DNA from: Pilaira anomala
Taxonomy: Eukaryota; Mucoromycota; Mucoromycetes; Mucorales; Mucoraceae
NCBI GenBank assembly: GCA_025716855.1
Contig: JAIXMQ010000031.1
Span: forward strand, 248,001-312,000
DNA: 64,000 bases
Direction of reading: 5' to 3'
Shown here: in pieces, positions 9,520 to 23,104 of the stretch
Layout: each line of letters starts with the position of its first letter
Numbering within the stretch: position 1 is the first letter of the stretch
Translations under genes and position numbers: made by a program
Notes under the pieces: generated by a model
What the model was told of the DNA's origin: nothing
Databases searched by the model: none
What the model saw: the letters and a program-made list of their open reading frames with translations, nothing else

Positions 9520-12500
9520 TTAAGCATACAAAAATATTTCTCCTTCAGCACATCCGAATAAGAGCAGTTGATCTGTATGAACAATACCAAACGAACTCAC
9601 TTGTGACTTAATTATAGATGATTTGAATTTTGATGAATATGCTTGGAACTATAAAACACATTGTCAGAAAAGAGTCCCTAGATTTATATGTAATTAATTT
9701 ATCAAAATAACTTACATCATCATTGATTGGTATAAAAGAAACAGAGTTATTTGCGTTGATAGTCAATATTTCATCTTTATATATATCAAGCGATGTAACA
9801 TCTTGAGCAGCTGGTATAGTCTTTACAAGGGCTAAGCGATTTACATTCCAGCAACAGATAAGATGATCTGCTGGCGCGCAAGATAGTAATAAATCGTCGG
9901 TATAGAATTTCATCTAATAAGAAAATAAAGTCAGCATAGGTTGAATAGTTTAATTATATATAGGCTACATACTGATGTAATTTCGGTATCACCTCCCTTC
10001 CAACTAGCGACTAGCGTTCCAGTTCTTGATTCAATGAGAGAAATAGCACCAGTAGAGAACCCCACAGCCACCAGAGTTTCAGCTTGATTTACTGCGATAA
10101 CACGAATTACCCCTGTCATCATTGAACTTGATTTCCATGTATGCAATGGAATATAATTGTGCGCATCGAAAAATCTATGATATAAATAATTAATTTTTGT
10201 TATGGAAACATATTAAAAACTAGGAGACTAACGTGATATTTCCTTCAATAGTGCCTCCTACTAAATGTCGTGATTGGAATATAGGTTTGACTGATACAAC
10301 AGAAGACCTGCCTGCATTGAATTGATGAAGAGCTGTCCCTGTTTCAGGATCCCATAACTAAACAAAAGAAACAATAAGTTAAAGAAGACCTAAATTACAT
10401 TGTTTATCGAAGATAGCTTACGTGAACATGACCATCACAACTAGCAACGATATCATTTAGTCCACCTGTAGATAAAAAGTGAACATCGTTGATTGTTCCT
10501 CTTCTATGGCCTGTGTAAGTGACTAAGCTTTCAGAAAATGGATCCAGCTCCCAATTTTCAATCCCTTGATGAACGTTTAGTGACCAGATTTTAACAGTTT
10601 TATCTCTTGATCCAGATGCAAATATCTTGGCTGGCTCATTCACTGCAAACGTGCGAATAGCCGCGTTATGTCCTGCAAACCCTCTCAACTTGAGATCGTT
10701 AAATGAAAACTGCATTGATTTTGACATTTCTTCAGAGTTTGTAGATAAAAATCGATTCCAATTTCTAAAATAAGAAAAGCGATTAGTAGGCATATATGCA
10801 AGTTTAAAATAAATTATTATTATTACTTTACTTTTTATCTTCAGGAAATGGTTTCCATCTTGTTTTCCAGGGTAAAACGCTGGTGGGCACTTTGGACTTA
10901 CTAATTTATATTTTTAGAACATTCTTTTGTGTAAGATTAGAAATATTTTCGATTACCTGTCCTTTTCGATCGGTTTTAAAGTAGTGCTATTCTTATCAAA
11001 TATTTCACCGACTTTTACTTTTTGACTTGTTCCGGTATTACCATCTAACACAGAGTTAATTGAAGTAACGGTGGCTGAAGCAGCAAGCGTAGCAGATGTT
11101 GAATTAGTTGAACTGTTATTTATGACAATTGAGGCAGTAGCAGTATTAGTCGCTGAAACAACTATATTGGTGCTACTGATTTTATTTCTATTCATGTTGT
11201 TCGTATCATATACCAATGTAAAAGGAGATGGAGGATATCCAAATGTATGTAAATCTTTTGTAGCATATTCATAAAGCTTTTTAACATCGATATCAATCTT
11301 TTTAGTAACCGCTTCATCTTTAAATGAAGAGGAAGAAGACTTTTTAGACGAAATTGATGCATTATCAGCCGCCATATCAGTTGGTGTGCGTTTATTAGGT
11401 ATCATCCAGGATATGAATTTGCTGCCGCTGCTATTCTGTGAGTTAGCTGTAGTTTCAGATTTTGTAGCAATAGGCATGGCTCTCTTTTGAACTGATCCGA
11501 TCTGGGATGATGAGATTGAGCTTGTAGGTTTAATGATATCTGGAATCATGTTCGAGTTAGACGAGAAATGATCGTACATCATAGACTCTATCGCATCACT
11601 AATCAGAAAAAAACATTAATTTAATTTACTACATTATATTTGGATTATTACCTAGTGGGTATAACGCGACGCATTTTTTCTTTGGATACAATCATAAAGA
11701 ATTGGTAATACGCATAAATCATCTATAAAATATTTATCATGTTTGAGTAAATAGATTTATTTTGCGATATTTTGATCTTACCTGGTAGCTCTTTTGGGCT
11801 GATAAAGAAGAGAAAGATTCATTTTTGATATCATCAACACTAGAAATATTCATAGAAAAGCCTGAAAAATATTTTTGAAGTGTTGAAACAATCTAAAGAA
11901 ATATATATATATATATATATATATGTTAGCCAAAATGGTGAACCTATAAACAAAAACAAACTTACAGTGGATTCCCATTCTTGTATAGTTAATTTTTGAG
12001 TAGCCTTCACCAAATAATCAATCGTTTTCATACTAATTGTTAAACGCAATCTAAGTTGTTCAGCCGAAATAGGATTTACATCCTCCGCTGCAGACTGTGG
12101 CAATGGCTCTAATAGTTGATATAGGGTTGAAATAAATCCTGATTTTAGTTCGGTTACAAGTGCTTCATTTGACATGTAAGGGACCAGCTCTTGAAGTAAT
12201 GTCAAGATGGAGCAAATGGTCTTTGTTGTTTTAAGTGTCATCTTTGTCCCCCACGACGAAGCATCAATTAAACTTATTAAGTATGAGTACTGAACAGCTG
12301 TAAAAGTAGATCCAAAACCACCAATAATGCGAACAGTTGTATTGACGAGAGAAGGACGTAACCGGTTATCTCGGAAAAGTATTTTGACCAATTGTCTTAC
12401 TATATGTTTAGACGTCAAAATAGGCCCAAGTAATGTACAAATGTGTATTAGCGACTCTCCTGCAAGGTCAGTGATAGACCCTGTTTTTTCTGTATTTGTC

Positions 12501-15500
12501 GCTAATGTAGTTGTTGCTGTAATGTTACTATTCGTATCGTCATGAATTGCCAATGCTTCCAAATAACAAGGTAACATTTGTTGAAGAAAAACAGCAATAC
12601 CTAATCTCTTCACAAACTCGTAAATAATGTTTTGGTTGAATAAAACTTTGGGAATATTAGGCCGCAAAGCTTCAAACATAGATATGATTCTTTTCAAAAG
12701 ATAACGACGAGCTCTATCAGGACCTAAACGTTGAGCTAGTTTAGGAAATAAGCTAATTGACCCAATTCTTGTTTCAACATGAGTGAAAAGTTCTGAAAAG
12801 CTCGGTAGCAATAAAAGAAATGCCTAATTTAAATATAAGAAAATGAATTTCATTTGATATTTATATACCCTGTACCTCATCTTCAAGATCACATATACGA
12901 TCAATCCATTTATCAGCCAAGTAGAGTCGTCTAGACCATTCTGCTTGATGAAATGCCGCCAAATATTCATACATTTCTGGAATAGTTTCTGGGAAAGGAA
13001 ATGAGCAACGTGAATCTCGTACGGTCATAACAGGAAATGATGCACACAGAATAGCTTTTGCTGACGGTCTATCCTGCCAATCTTCAGAAGTAAGTGCGGA
13101 TATAACACCAGTAACAGCAGAGGAAACATTTACTTTGCCAGTAGGAGCTATATCATAACTTACATCTCCATTACCTACCTCAAAATAGCCACTTGCAGGT
13201 GCTTGAGAAGGTTCCCCATCTGAATCCACTACTTTTGAATTTCCTGCCGTATAAACACTTTCAATCACTTGACCTAAGCAGAGCATATCAAAAGCTGCGC
13301 CCACAGAAAAATGATTTGGTGGTAATTCAATTGTTTCGGTTGGATCTATAATAAATCGTTGTGGAGGATCAGGATATACAGGGTTTTTAATCAACATTTC
13401 TGCACAGTCCATTGATTTATATTTAACAGAAAATGCAACCATATCTTCAAAAAGATCCAGATCTTCTATAAAATAATTTTCGGACACAGAAATAGGCATT
13501 CGGATAGGTTCTGTACGAAGAATGGATGTAAAAGGTTCTGCAGAAACTGCCATAAGTGAAGATGGAAGTGATCGACTGGTATCGATAGAAGATGCAGTAG
13601 AATGAATAGAAGGTGTTCTATCTCTATTAGATGTCGCATTTGTTGTGACAGTACCTGAAACGGATCCTGAATGCACCATAGTTGAAAGTAAACCGGTTGT
13701 TGCACTATCCATACTAGTATTATTTGATAATAAAGTATGTCTTGTTCTAACACTGCTTGTTCTGTGTTTAGATGATGCATTTGTTATATTAATAGAAGAT
13801 GGTGGCGGATTCGTTTTCACTGACTTATCTGAAGAATCATCTTCTGCTGTAGGAGAAAGATAGACTGAATGCGATTCGTTTTTCGTTTTATTCCAATTAC
13901 ACCCACGTTGTGGATGTTTATCTTTGAATAATTGAATAATTCCATGTTTCATAAAACTATTTTGACCAGCTAACAATGGTAATGCTACATTCTTTGCTTC
14001 AACTGCTCCTTTACCAGTTAAATCATTACCAAAAGTGAGATCAATCCAATGATGAAGATTCGCTGATACATAATTACTTTCTAATGCCTCAGCATGTTTG
14101 TGTATGAAATCCTGAGGCGAAGAAGCCCATTGAGGTATTTGTAAATCAGGCATATCTGGATGAATTGATTTAAATATGCTGGGATCAGTATAAAATTCGG
14201 GAATACATTCGTCTGGAGTCCATTGGTATAATCTTTGCATTGATGAAGGGTATTCATTGGGCTCATATTTCGATCTTACAAATTGACATAAAACTGGAAT
14301 AGGAGTCTTTCTTGCTTGATAAACATAGTAAGTGATGTCGGATAATATATCAGTGATATGATGCGGTACTGGACCATCAAACGTAAAATCTAATTGTTCA
14401 TCACCTTTATTAATACGAAATTTAGTTTGAGAGAAATTTCTCCATCCATCTTCAATTGAGTCTCCAGAAAAATCAGTAATCCAAGGTAAAATAGGATAAA
14501 AATTGGGATCTCCTTCTCTTCTACCAGCTAAATGGTTCAATGCCATTAAATACGAAAAATTTGATATCTCCCCTTTTACCCAACTGACTACAAGTGGTTC
14601 TTGTGGTATACTTTTTGTCATTTTTGACATTTCTCTATCATAAAACCATCTTTTCAAGTCTAAAATAGATATGAATGTTAGTTATAAGTGCCCTTCCTTT
14701 TTTCTTTTACCTTCCAATTACCAAAGTCTTTTGAGTTTGGTTCAAATTCGATTCCAGATAACTGAATCCATAGATTTTCATCTACTAAAATATTGGATGC
14801 TTTTAAACTACCATGTAATATGCCTCTACTATGTAAACTTGCAATAACTCGTAATAGTTGATAAATAATAAAAGATTTTTTTAAATTTGAACTGAGGACA
14901 CCAGGATTATAAGTAATTAAATCTTGTAATGTAGCACCACGATATGAAGCTAAGAAATAATATGAATGTTCAGTTTCAATGAGAGAAAATACGTCTGGTA
15001 AATTCGAATTGGACGTATCTGCCTCTACTTCTTCGGTTTCCGTTATATCTGTTTTTCTTTCCAAAGTAATAAAATCTTCTTCTGCTGATGGGACTTTTTT
15101 AAACCATTTACAATTTGGCCATAAAAGTGATTGTACTCTATTTATAAACAGCTATTCATGTATATTTTTAAAACTTAATTAAGTATCACAGTTAGAGTTG
15201 TAACTTACATCATGATTTTGTCGTCCTTCTTCAAAAATAGGCTCATATTCATTGAATTTGTCTTTTAATGCTTCTATCTTTTGATCAGCACCTTTTCCCT
15301 CCAACAGTGATTGAATATACTCGATCAATGGCCATCTATCCTGCATAGTATTTACTTGATTTGCCGTCTTTGATGGTAAATTTGAAAATCCATAAAGCGG
15401 TAAACTATAGAGAAAAATATATATTAATTATTTAATGGTTTCTAGCAACTTTTATTTTACCTATTGGCGCTTTCTTTTGACAATACAGTGACATATATAT

Positions 15501-15839
15501 TCACGGTTGGAGATTGTTTTTGAGACGAAATCGAAGCAGTTGCGCCAGCATCGTTTGTTTTTCGAGTATAACCAGGTCTTTTTAATATTATCTGCTCATT
15601 TGTATTATTTGCTGCATTTAGTTTCTCGATCCAATCTGTATCGACCTATTTTTTTTTTTAAAAAAAAGTATTAATGTACTGTTATTGCATAATTTCGTTC
15701 ATTGGGCACTTCTTTTTACAACACAGCACGCGCTTAAACCAGATTTTCTATCTGAGGGAAAAAATGGAAAAGCAACATCGATTTTCAAATCTTGAAGTAC
15801 TTTTTCTTTTAAATCTTGAGCACTAAGACTATTCCCCAT
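9520..15839 (-). CDS. WDR81: WDR81-like BEACH/WD40 protein with kinase-like N-terminus
   Basis: A multi-exon gene of about 6.3 kb. The start at 15839 gives [15 protein letters not shown] kinase-like segment follows ([41 protein letters not shown], with HGSLKASN replacing the catalytic HRDxxxxN, so probably inactive). The BEACH domain comes next ([62 protein letters not shown]), then a long helical middle. The C-terminal WD40 repeats include [44 protein letters not shown] and [13 protein letters not shown], ending [12 protein letters not shown]. In animals WDR81 acts with WDR91 on endosomes to restrain PI3P synthesis and aids aggregate autophagy. The order BEACH, middle, WD40 identifies the family. 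The N-terminus also fits an N-myristoylation motif. Confidence 0.85.
11898..11924. repeat. (AT)n microsatellite in a WDR81 intron
   Basis: About 13 AT dinucleotides lie just inside an intron of the WDR81-like gene. Confidence 0.9.
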
Positions 15840-16277
15840 AATCTTCTTGAATAATAAGGAAGAGAGAAAAAGAGAAAAGACAAAAAAAAGGTACACTACT
15901 TTATTTTATTTTTTTTCAGCTCCCACCAAACGAATGTTTTATCTTGTGACGAGTGTGGGTGTGTCTGGTAATGAAAGTACTGCTGTACTACTCATTTCCT
16001 TGAAAGATGAACTATATTTCTTTGCTTCAGTTCAGTATAAGCTCATGGGTAAGAATTAAAATCATATGTATAAAAACTGTGTTATACATCCTAAAGTTTC
16101 ACACTTGTTTAAACGTAACCTATTATCGTACTTTTTTTTTTAAGTAAAACAAAAAATATGAATTGTTGGATCATAGTTTAAAGGTGGCACAGAAATTATG
16201 CCTGATGATGGTAATGTAATATGAAAAAAAAAATGTATATGCTGTCTTTATAAAAAATTATTCTAAAAATCTAGTTT
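15840..16277. other. Intergenic region between WDR81 and VWA8
   Basis: Both flanking genes run on the minus strand, so this is the WDR81 promoter and the VWA8 3' flank. A short plus-strand frame at 15934-16059 has no match that I recognise and no neighbouring exons. I treat it as non-coding. Confidence 0.45.
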
Positions 16278-19200
16278 TTAGCCCTTCACCATAGAAGACA
16301 AGAAAAGAGACTTTATGATTTTAGGCAGCTCTTTGTTTTCTGTACAGATATGAGCATGGCTTCCCAAAGCTTCTTTTAACCTAAAATAACACAAATTAAT
16401 AAACCAGACTCTTTTAATTGAATGTAATATACTTACTTTTCAGCTTGATCTTGAATACTACCAATAAAAATCATCTGTGCAGTTACTCTGTCGTCAGATT
16501 TCAAGACTAATGAAACAAAATTTAGCTTTCTTTTTATATGTACATAAATAACGATACTTACTTCTAGCAATATCATTAGGATGAATATTATATTGCTGGA
16601 TATTAGCATCAGATAAAATTACAACAAAGTAATCATCAGACTCTTCCTTAACAATTTCCTTCATAGAATGAGAAGCAGCGCCTAACGTATTATCACCACT
16701 CAAACAGTATTGTGAATGTGCCTTCATTTTACTAATAACCTCAAAGGCCTCTTTCTCTGTCTTGGGATATTTTCCGGGTACAACAAATTCGATATTAGCA
16801 CCATCACCACTATGACCAGTAATTTTGTAGGAGAACTTGTGTTCAAAACCACGGAAGGATTCCATCAACATAAGGGCAACCTCCATAGAACGCTCTAAAC
16901 GACGATCATGGGTATTGAAACGGAACATACTAGCAGATAAATCAAACACAAAGTTCATTCTCTTTGGCTTATCTTGGAAAAGACCAAGCTCAGGATCATC
17001 TTCACCTCTCTTTTTATAGATAGCTCTTTCACCAGTAAGACCTTCGATAATCTTACTATCATCTAAATCACCTGAAGATTGGTTCTTAAGCCAAACACGT
17101 TCAAGCTTTTTAGCCTCAACACTTTCCAAAATGACACGAAGTTCACGAACTTCTCGACGAATGTTTTCCATAAACTTGTTATATTGTGAAAAATCAGCTT
17201 GAGTCATATCAAGTTTAGTCAACATCTTTTCCATGGCTTGGTCATGCATTTCTCTTTGTGCTCTACTGATTGCTTCTGGCTCATCACCCGTAGTTTTTAA
17301 TTTAAGGCTTTCAATATCTTCAAAGCTAGCCTCTTGACGACCGTCTTCGTTCATATTGTTACCAGATCCATCTACACCGCCACCACCAGATCCTCCTTCG
17401 CCAGATCCTGCTCCTTGTCCAACACCAGAGGTCCCTCCAGATCCTTCACCGCTACCATTTGTTTCACATTGAGCATCTTTATCTCCTCCTTGACCCTTTC
17501 CATTAATTTTAGCATCGTCAAAGAGTTCATCCATTTTTTCCTTCTAATATAAAATATAAGTAAAACATGTCTTTTTCCTTACGAAAAAAAAAAAAAACTA
17601 AAACCTACATCTTGATCGGTTTCATAAATGACAGATAAAAGCTTTTGATCTACGCCCACCATCTGTTTCCAAGTTTGAGCTGCCTTGTAAATTTCAGCAG
17701 GATTGACTTGCCAGACACGAACAATACCTGCATTATCCATAGTAACAAGATTACCGTTAGGAAGCTCAGTCATAGTAGCAACATAGCGTTCTACTTGGAA
17801 CTGAGTATAAGTAGGTGTAGGGGCATCCATAGATCCAACAAAAGTAAGAGGCATCTTGATACGCCAAATTTGACCATTCAGAGGATTTAATAAATCCAAA
17901 GTACTTTCAGCACGACCATCCATAGGAGGTTGAATGATAGCCAACTGCTGTGTCTTTTCCAAGTATAAACTAGTGCCCTTAACTTTCTTGCTTACTCCTT
18001 CTGCGCTAGAACTAACTTGTTGATTCTTGAGGTAAGAAGAAAGATGGATCACACCTTCTCCACCAAAGAATTCATGATGAGAACAACCTTCAAGTATGGT
18101 TGCAAACTTGTTAGGATTTGCATTTTGTCCAAACTTAGCTCCATCTCCAAATTTACGTTCAAAGATTTGAGTTAATTCATCTACAACTTGTCCGTTTTGA
18201 CCTAATGCTTGAATGGATTCCATCACGTTAGGAATACCGTTCTTATCTGAGGTAACGACGTACAAGTTAGCATCACGACTACCACGTGCAATCCAGAAAT
18301 TAGGCTCAATGACATATAATTGATTAATACGTGTAGGGAAAGTTAAAGTATGTTGCTTCGAGGTATTAAAATCAAGTACGGCAATGAAAGGTTGATCTTC
18401 TTGATAAAAGATTAAAATACCAGACGAACTCAAGTTGTTACACATAATGGACTTGACAGGTTCAAGACCACGAATGACAACCGAGACAACAGACTTCTTG
18501 ACAAAATCACAACAGAGTAATTCGTTGTTGGAAGGGTTATGTAACGCAAGATACTTGACTGCACCTGTAGCTGTTCTAATAACCGAAATACGAAGACGAG
18601 GGGGAGCTCTTTGTAATGGGAAATACTCGTAAAGATCCAAACTATCTAAACGCTTATGAGTAGGATCAATGCAATGAAGTGTGACAGGGTTAGTAGTGAC
18701 TACATAGATCGAGCCATCATCCATTGTGGCAATATCAAGTGCCTCACCACGAGTAGGAATATCAAAAGAATAAAGTTGTTCAGAGAACGTAGTGGATCTA
18801 CCTTCCTTACGTTCCAAATCTCTCCATTTCTTGCCTACTTCTAAATCCCAGCCACCTCGTACAGCAATGGGGTCTGTCTCAATTTTACTTGCCAAGTGTT
18901 TAGTAGCAGAAGGAACACGAGTCCATTTTTCAGTCAAGATAGGTTTACCAAGCGAAAGTACATCACCTAATTGAAGAGAGAAGTCGGATTCAAGGCCAAC
19001 AGGGATCCCATGTTTTTCAAAAACTTCAATCACCAACTCTTTAGAGGCTTGATCATATTGATCAAAATCAAACACATTTTGAAGGATTTTGGAGATACCT
19101 TCTTCAGGATACTTTTGAAGATGTAAAACAATATTGACCAACTCACGAGTAGAGTATGGATAGGAGATTAAGCCTTCATCGGTTAATTTACGTAAATCAG

Positions 19201-22200
19201 TAAATGCACTAGATAATTTAACAAGTAAATCCTCTGATACTTCAGGCCCATATTTACGTAACAAGAACATTTCTGAATTCATATCTGGATTATCTACTGC
19301 ATGACAACTGAACACATCACCAATTTCACGATAGAAATCGTTACCCAAGAAAGGATAGCCAGGTCGATTGGCCAAGACCAACATACGGAAATTAGGATGA
19401 ACCATGATATAGTTTTGTCCTTCTTGAATATCTGATTCCTTTGAAATAATACGACGACCATCTCCTAATACCATTTGACCGTCTTCTACTAAGCTCTTGA
19501 GTACTGCAGTGACATAAGTAGGTGCTTTATCTGCTTCATCTACCACCAAAATTGTGCCATCACGTACTGCTTTGACAAGTGCTGAATCTTCATACAAAAG
19601 AACACCATCAGCAATCGCAGGTGTAGTCGTTAAACTTTGAACTGTACTATCACGATGTAATTGAATATATTCACGAGGTAACTGTAATAATTGTAAAAAG
19701 TAATCTGCCAACTTGTTTTTACCAACACCTTGATTACCAATTAACAACAAATGATCTCCTAATTGATAATCCTTCAACATTTCTCTCAAAATTTCTGTAT
19801 GTGCTGGATTTTCATGAAAAACAACGTTTGGAATCAACATGGGATCTCCTCCCTTGAAAACGGGTTCAGACACATTACCGATTCGAATCTCTTCAGGTGC
19901 TTCTCTTGAAGGCAAGACTTCGATCACCAACTCTTCTGGGTGCAAGTCTTCCTTGGGTGGATAGATACCGTTAGCGACCATCAAGGCATGAAGTGCTTCA
20001 CGTGCAACAGAAGGCATAAATCGAGATAAAGCAGCCTTATGTACTGCTACATATAAACTTTCATTTTCAAAATAAGCTAAACGACGACATATACGAATTA
20101 ATTGACGTGTAGATAATGCACTAGATAACATGCGAATCGTTTCATCTTTATCACGACGTAAACGTCTAGCAAACGTCAAGAGTTGTCTTAATTTAGTTTC
20201 ATCTACACCAGGAGAAAGTGCTGTCAAGACCTCTTGTTCTTCATGAGAAGGTAATGAATCTACCACCAAGAAATGGAACATCGATAAGATTTCAGCAGTT
20301 AACCAAGATCCTGCCTTAGTATCAGTTTGTCCGCTTGTACCGGCTCTAGCTAAAGCCATGATACGGAAAGAAGGATGAATAGGGAAAAGTCTCTTACGTT
20401 CAAGCTCTTGTACGGTTTGTTTACGTAATAATTTCGTATAGCGATGACCACTGATCAATCTAGTTCCGTCAGGTAATTGTGTTTCTCGATCACAACAAAG
20501 TCGTTGTAAAGTATTTAAAGTACCAAAAGAAAGCGCTTCAATACCATCCAACACAGCTAAATGACCATGTAAAGCAGCTTCGACCAATAAAGAGTTTTCC
20601 CAGATCGTGTCTCCCTTGGCTGTAGTCGAACGACGTTGTAAGAGATCTCGAGAAGACATGTCACGATAAAGAGGAATATAATCAATGGTATAACCCAAAT
20701 TACGAGCAAAGTGACGTACCAGAGCTGATTTACCCACACCTTTATAGGTACCGATCAAACAAATATCTTTACCACCAGCATGTAACAAGACCATAGCAGA
20801 AAAGATTTCACGATGGTAAGGGGTCTCAACAAAGTATTCTGCGGGACTAAAAGGGGAAGGACCACAATGAATAGACAAACCAATGGGAGCTTGATGTGTA
20901 CTAGAGAATACTGCAATGGCTTTACGTGTAGCATGGTTACCATCTACTGAAACACTTTCCCGTTCAACGGGATCAATGGTAGCAATAGAATAACCGGATG
21001 CAGTTTGACGAAGTTCCATATGTGCTTCTGCAATAGCCGATCTCACACCAAATCTTCTAAAAGCAGATTCAATCACACTCAATTGTTCAAGATCGCAAGT
21101 AGGTAAAAGAGGGTAAGGATAAAGAATATCTACCAAGAAGCGAGGATGAATTTGAGGTAACAAATTCAATAAAGGAGCTAAACTTTCAATGGTCATTGGA
21201 AATTCTGGGACTTCAATTTCACGTGTATTGGATTCAGGTTGTACACCTAATACAAGACTAATTGATATCAATCGCTCAATTAATTCCCTAGAGATATCTT
21301 TATGTTGAATCAATTTTAACATTTGATCGACTTGAGACTTGAATTCAGGTGCTTTAATATCTCTACTTTGGAATCGGGATCTAAGCGGAGGATCAAGTGG
21401 GTAACCGACATAAGGTGGTACAGGTAAACCTTAAAAAAAGTTTAACAATTAATCATTTTAATTCCCCCAAGTCTACAGGTATATTTCTTACCAAGTGCAA
21501 ATACCAAGAATCGAGGACTTACTTTTTCAAATTTAACGTTTGAAGTATTTGAAACATCTTTTGTTGTCAAGAAACGACCATCCTCTAATGCCATTTCACG
21601 ATTTTCCAATAAATTGTTCAAGATGGGTAATACGTTACGTTCAGCTTTTTCAATACCATCCAATACAAGAATACGACCATGAATAGCAGCTCTAACAGCT
21701 GCTTGATCTACATAAAATGAAGTACTGTTGTTAAGTTCTCTTCTTTGTTTTAAATCCGCATCTGTCACATCCTTTGATAGTGCAACATATTCGATCCTAA
21801 AAAAGGAAAATTAGTTGAGCATTAAAAAAAAAAAAAGATGATATGTTATACTTTACTCTCTTTGTGTCATTTCTGCATATTTCATAATAAGATTACGACG
21901 TAAAGGACCTGGAGGACCTAATAAAAAGATATCTTGTCCAAGCTAAATTGTTGTTTAAATCTCCTATTATGTAAATATAAAAACTCTTTTTTGTTAATAT
22001 ACTTTACTTTATCCTTTTGCATTATCCTAAAAATATTCAATCCATATCAGTCATCCATAATTATACAAGTTTAATCCATTCTTTTTTTACCATCTTAAAT
22101 GTCTTAAAATATCCTGTTTTATAAAAAAAATATATATGAATATCAAATCATACAATTCCTTTTACTAGATAAAAAAAAACTCACTTGAGATCCATCATAA

Positions 22201-22296
22201 AAAGGCCCTTGAATTTCAGGAACCAATTCAGGGTTTTCAGCAGGATAAACCTGCATAACTATATCTCCAATACGAACAGACTTTATATCAGCTTAT

Positions 22297-22328
<32 letters not shown>

Positions 22329-22503
22329 ATATAAAACATTAAAATTTAGAACGATCGCAAGTAGAGAGTTGTTACTTTTACAACATTTTACCTTCTTGTC
22401 TTAAATCATCGTCTTCTGAATCAGACCAACCGGCTTTAGAAGGATTTAAAGTAGCTCCAAGTTGTTTTAATCTTCTCTTCGCCTGTTTATTATTTGAACT
22501 CAT
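16278..22503 (-). CDS. VWA8: VWA8-type AAA+ ATPase with C-terminal von Willebrand A domain
   Basis: A multi-exon gene of about 6.2 kb; the largest exon runs about 21430-17595. Three dynein/midasin-like AAA modules are seen: a first with FLLGPPGPLRRNL, a second with Walker A GTYKGVGKSALVRHF and Walker B-like LAVLDGIEAL, and a third with LLIGNQGVGKNKLADYF and ILVVDEADKAP. A long beta-rich region follows, then a Gly/Ser-rich acidic linker (GSGEGGSGGGGVDGSG) and a vWA domain with a MIDAS-type DLSASM and a late ILSDANI. VWA8 proteins in animals are mitochondrial-matrix ATPases of poorly known role. Here the N-terminus (MSSNNKQAKRRLKQLG) is basic but then quickly acidic, so targeting is uncertain. 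The C-terminus reads KIIKSLFSSMVKG. Confidence 0.9.
22297..22329. repeat. (AAC)n microsatellite in a VWA8 intron
   Basis: About 11 AAC units sit in the intron after the first VWA8 exon, next to the splice site. Confidence 0.9.
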
Positions 22504-23104
22504 GTCTAAAAAAAAAAAAGCTTAAATAGTAATAAAAGAAAAAGAATCTATTTTCTAAAAAAAAAAAAAAATATTATGTGGGGAAACCGTTGTTACAAAT
22601 CCGGTATTTTATGTTTGTCATCCGCTTTTCCATGATCATTCAAATAATCACAAGCATATTTCGAAAAAAGTTATTAATTAAAGAACCGATTTTGCTCTCT
22701 TTCAAGGTCTTTAAAGATTTTTTTTTTTACTTTGAAAAAAATAAAAAATGTTTGAGCTAATATGTGAATTCAGGAGGGCAGAGTATAATTTGTTTGCGTT
22801 TATAATGATATAAATTTCGTTAGAGTTTGTTTTTTAAAATAGGCCCTTTACCGCTATACGGTTGCGGATAATTTGTGCTAAACTTTTTGGCTATTTTAAG
22901 GATTTAGCTACACGGCTGCGTTTAACTAGCCGATTGTCACTAGAGCTCGCATTAACTTGTTAACTGGACTTCTTTATTTTTTTCTTCACTGGATACAGAC
23001 AGGTTTCTCTTTTTTCTTTTTCACTATTTGATCACTTTTTTTTTTTTTTTTTGTTCTTCCTTTCTCTCGTTCTCTTTCTTTATTTCAATTAAAAATAAAA
23101 ATGA
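22504..23104. other. VWA8 upstream region
   Basis: AT-rich with poly-A and poly-T runs (for example 23037-23052). It should carry the VWA8 promoter. No coding signal is seen. Confidence 0.45.

Noticed and set aside
15934..16059. Short plus-strand frame beginning MFYLVTSVGVSGNEST
   Set aside because: No splice partners, no recognised domain, and it lies in the WDR81 promoter.
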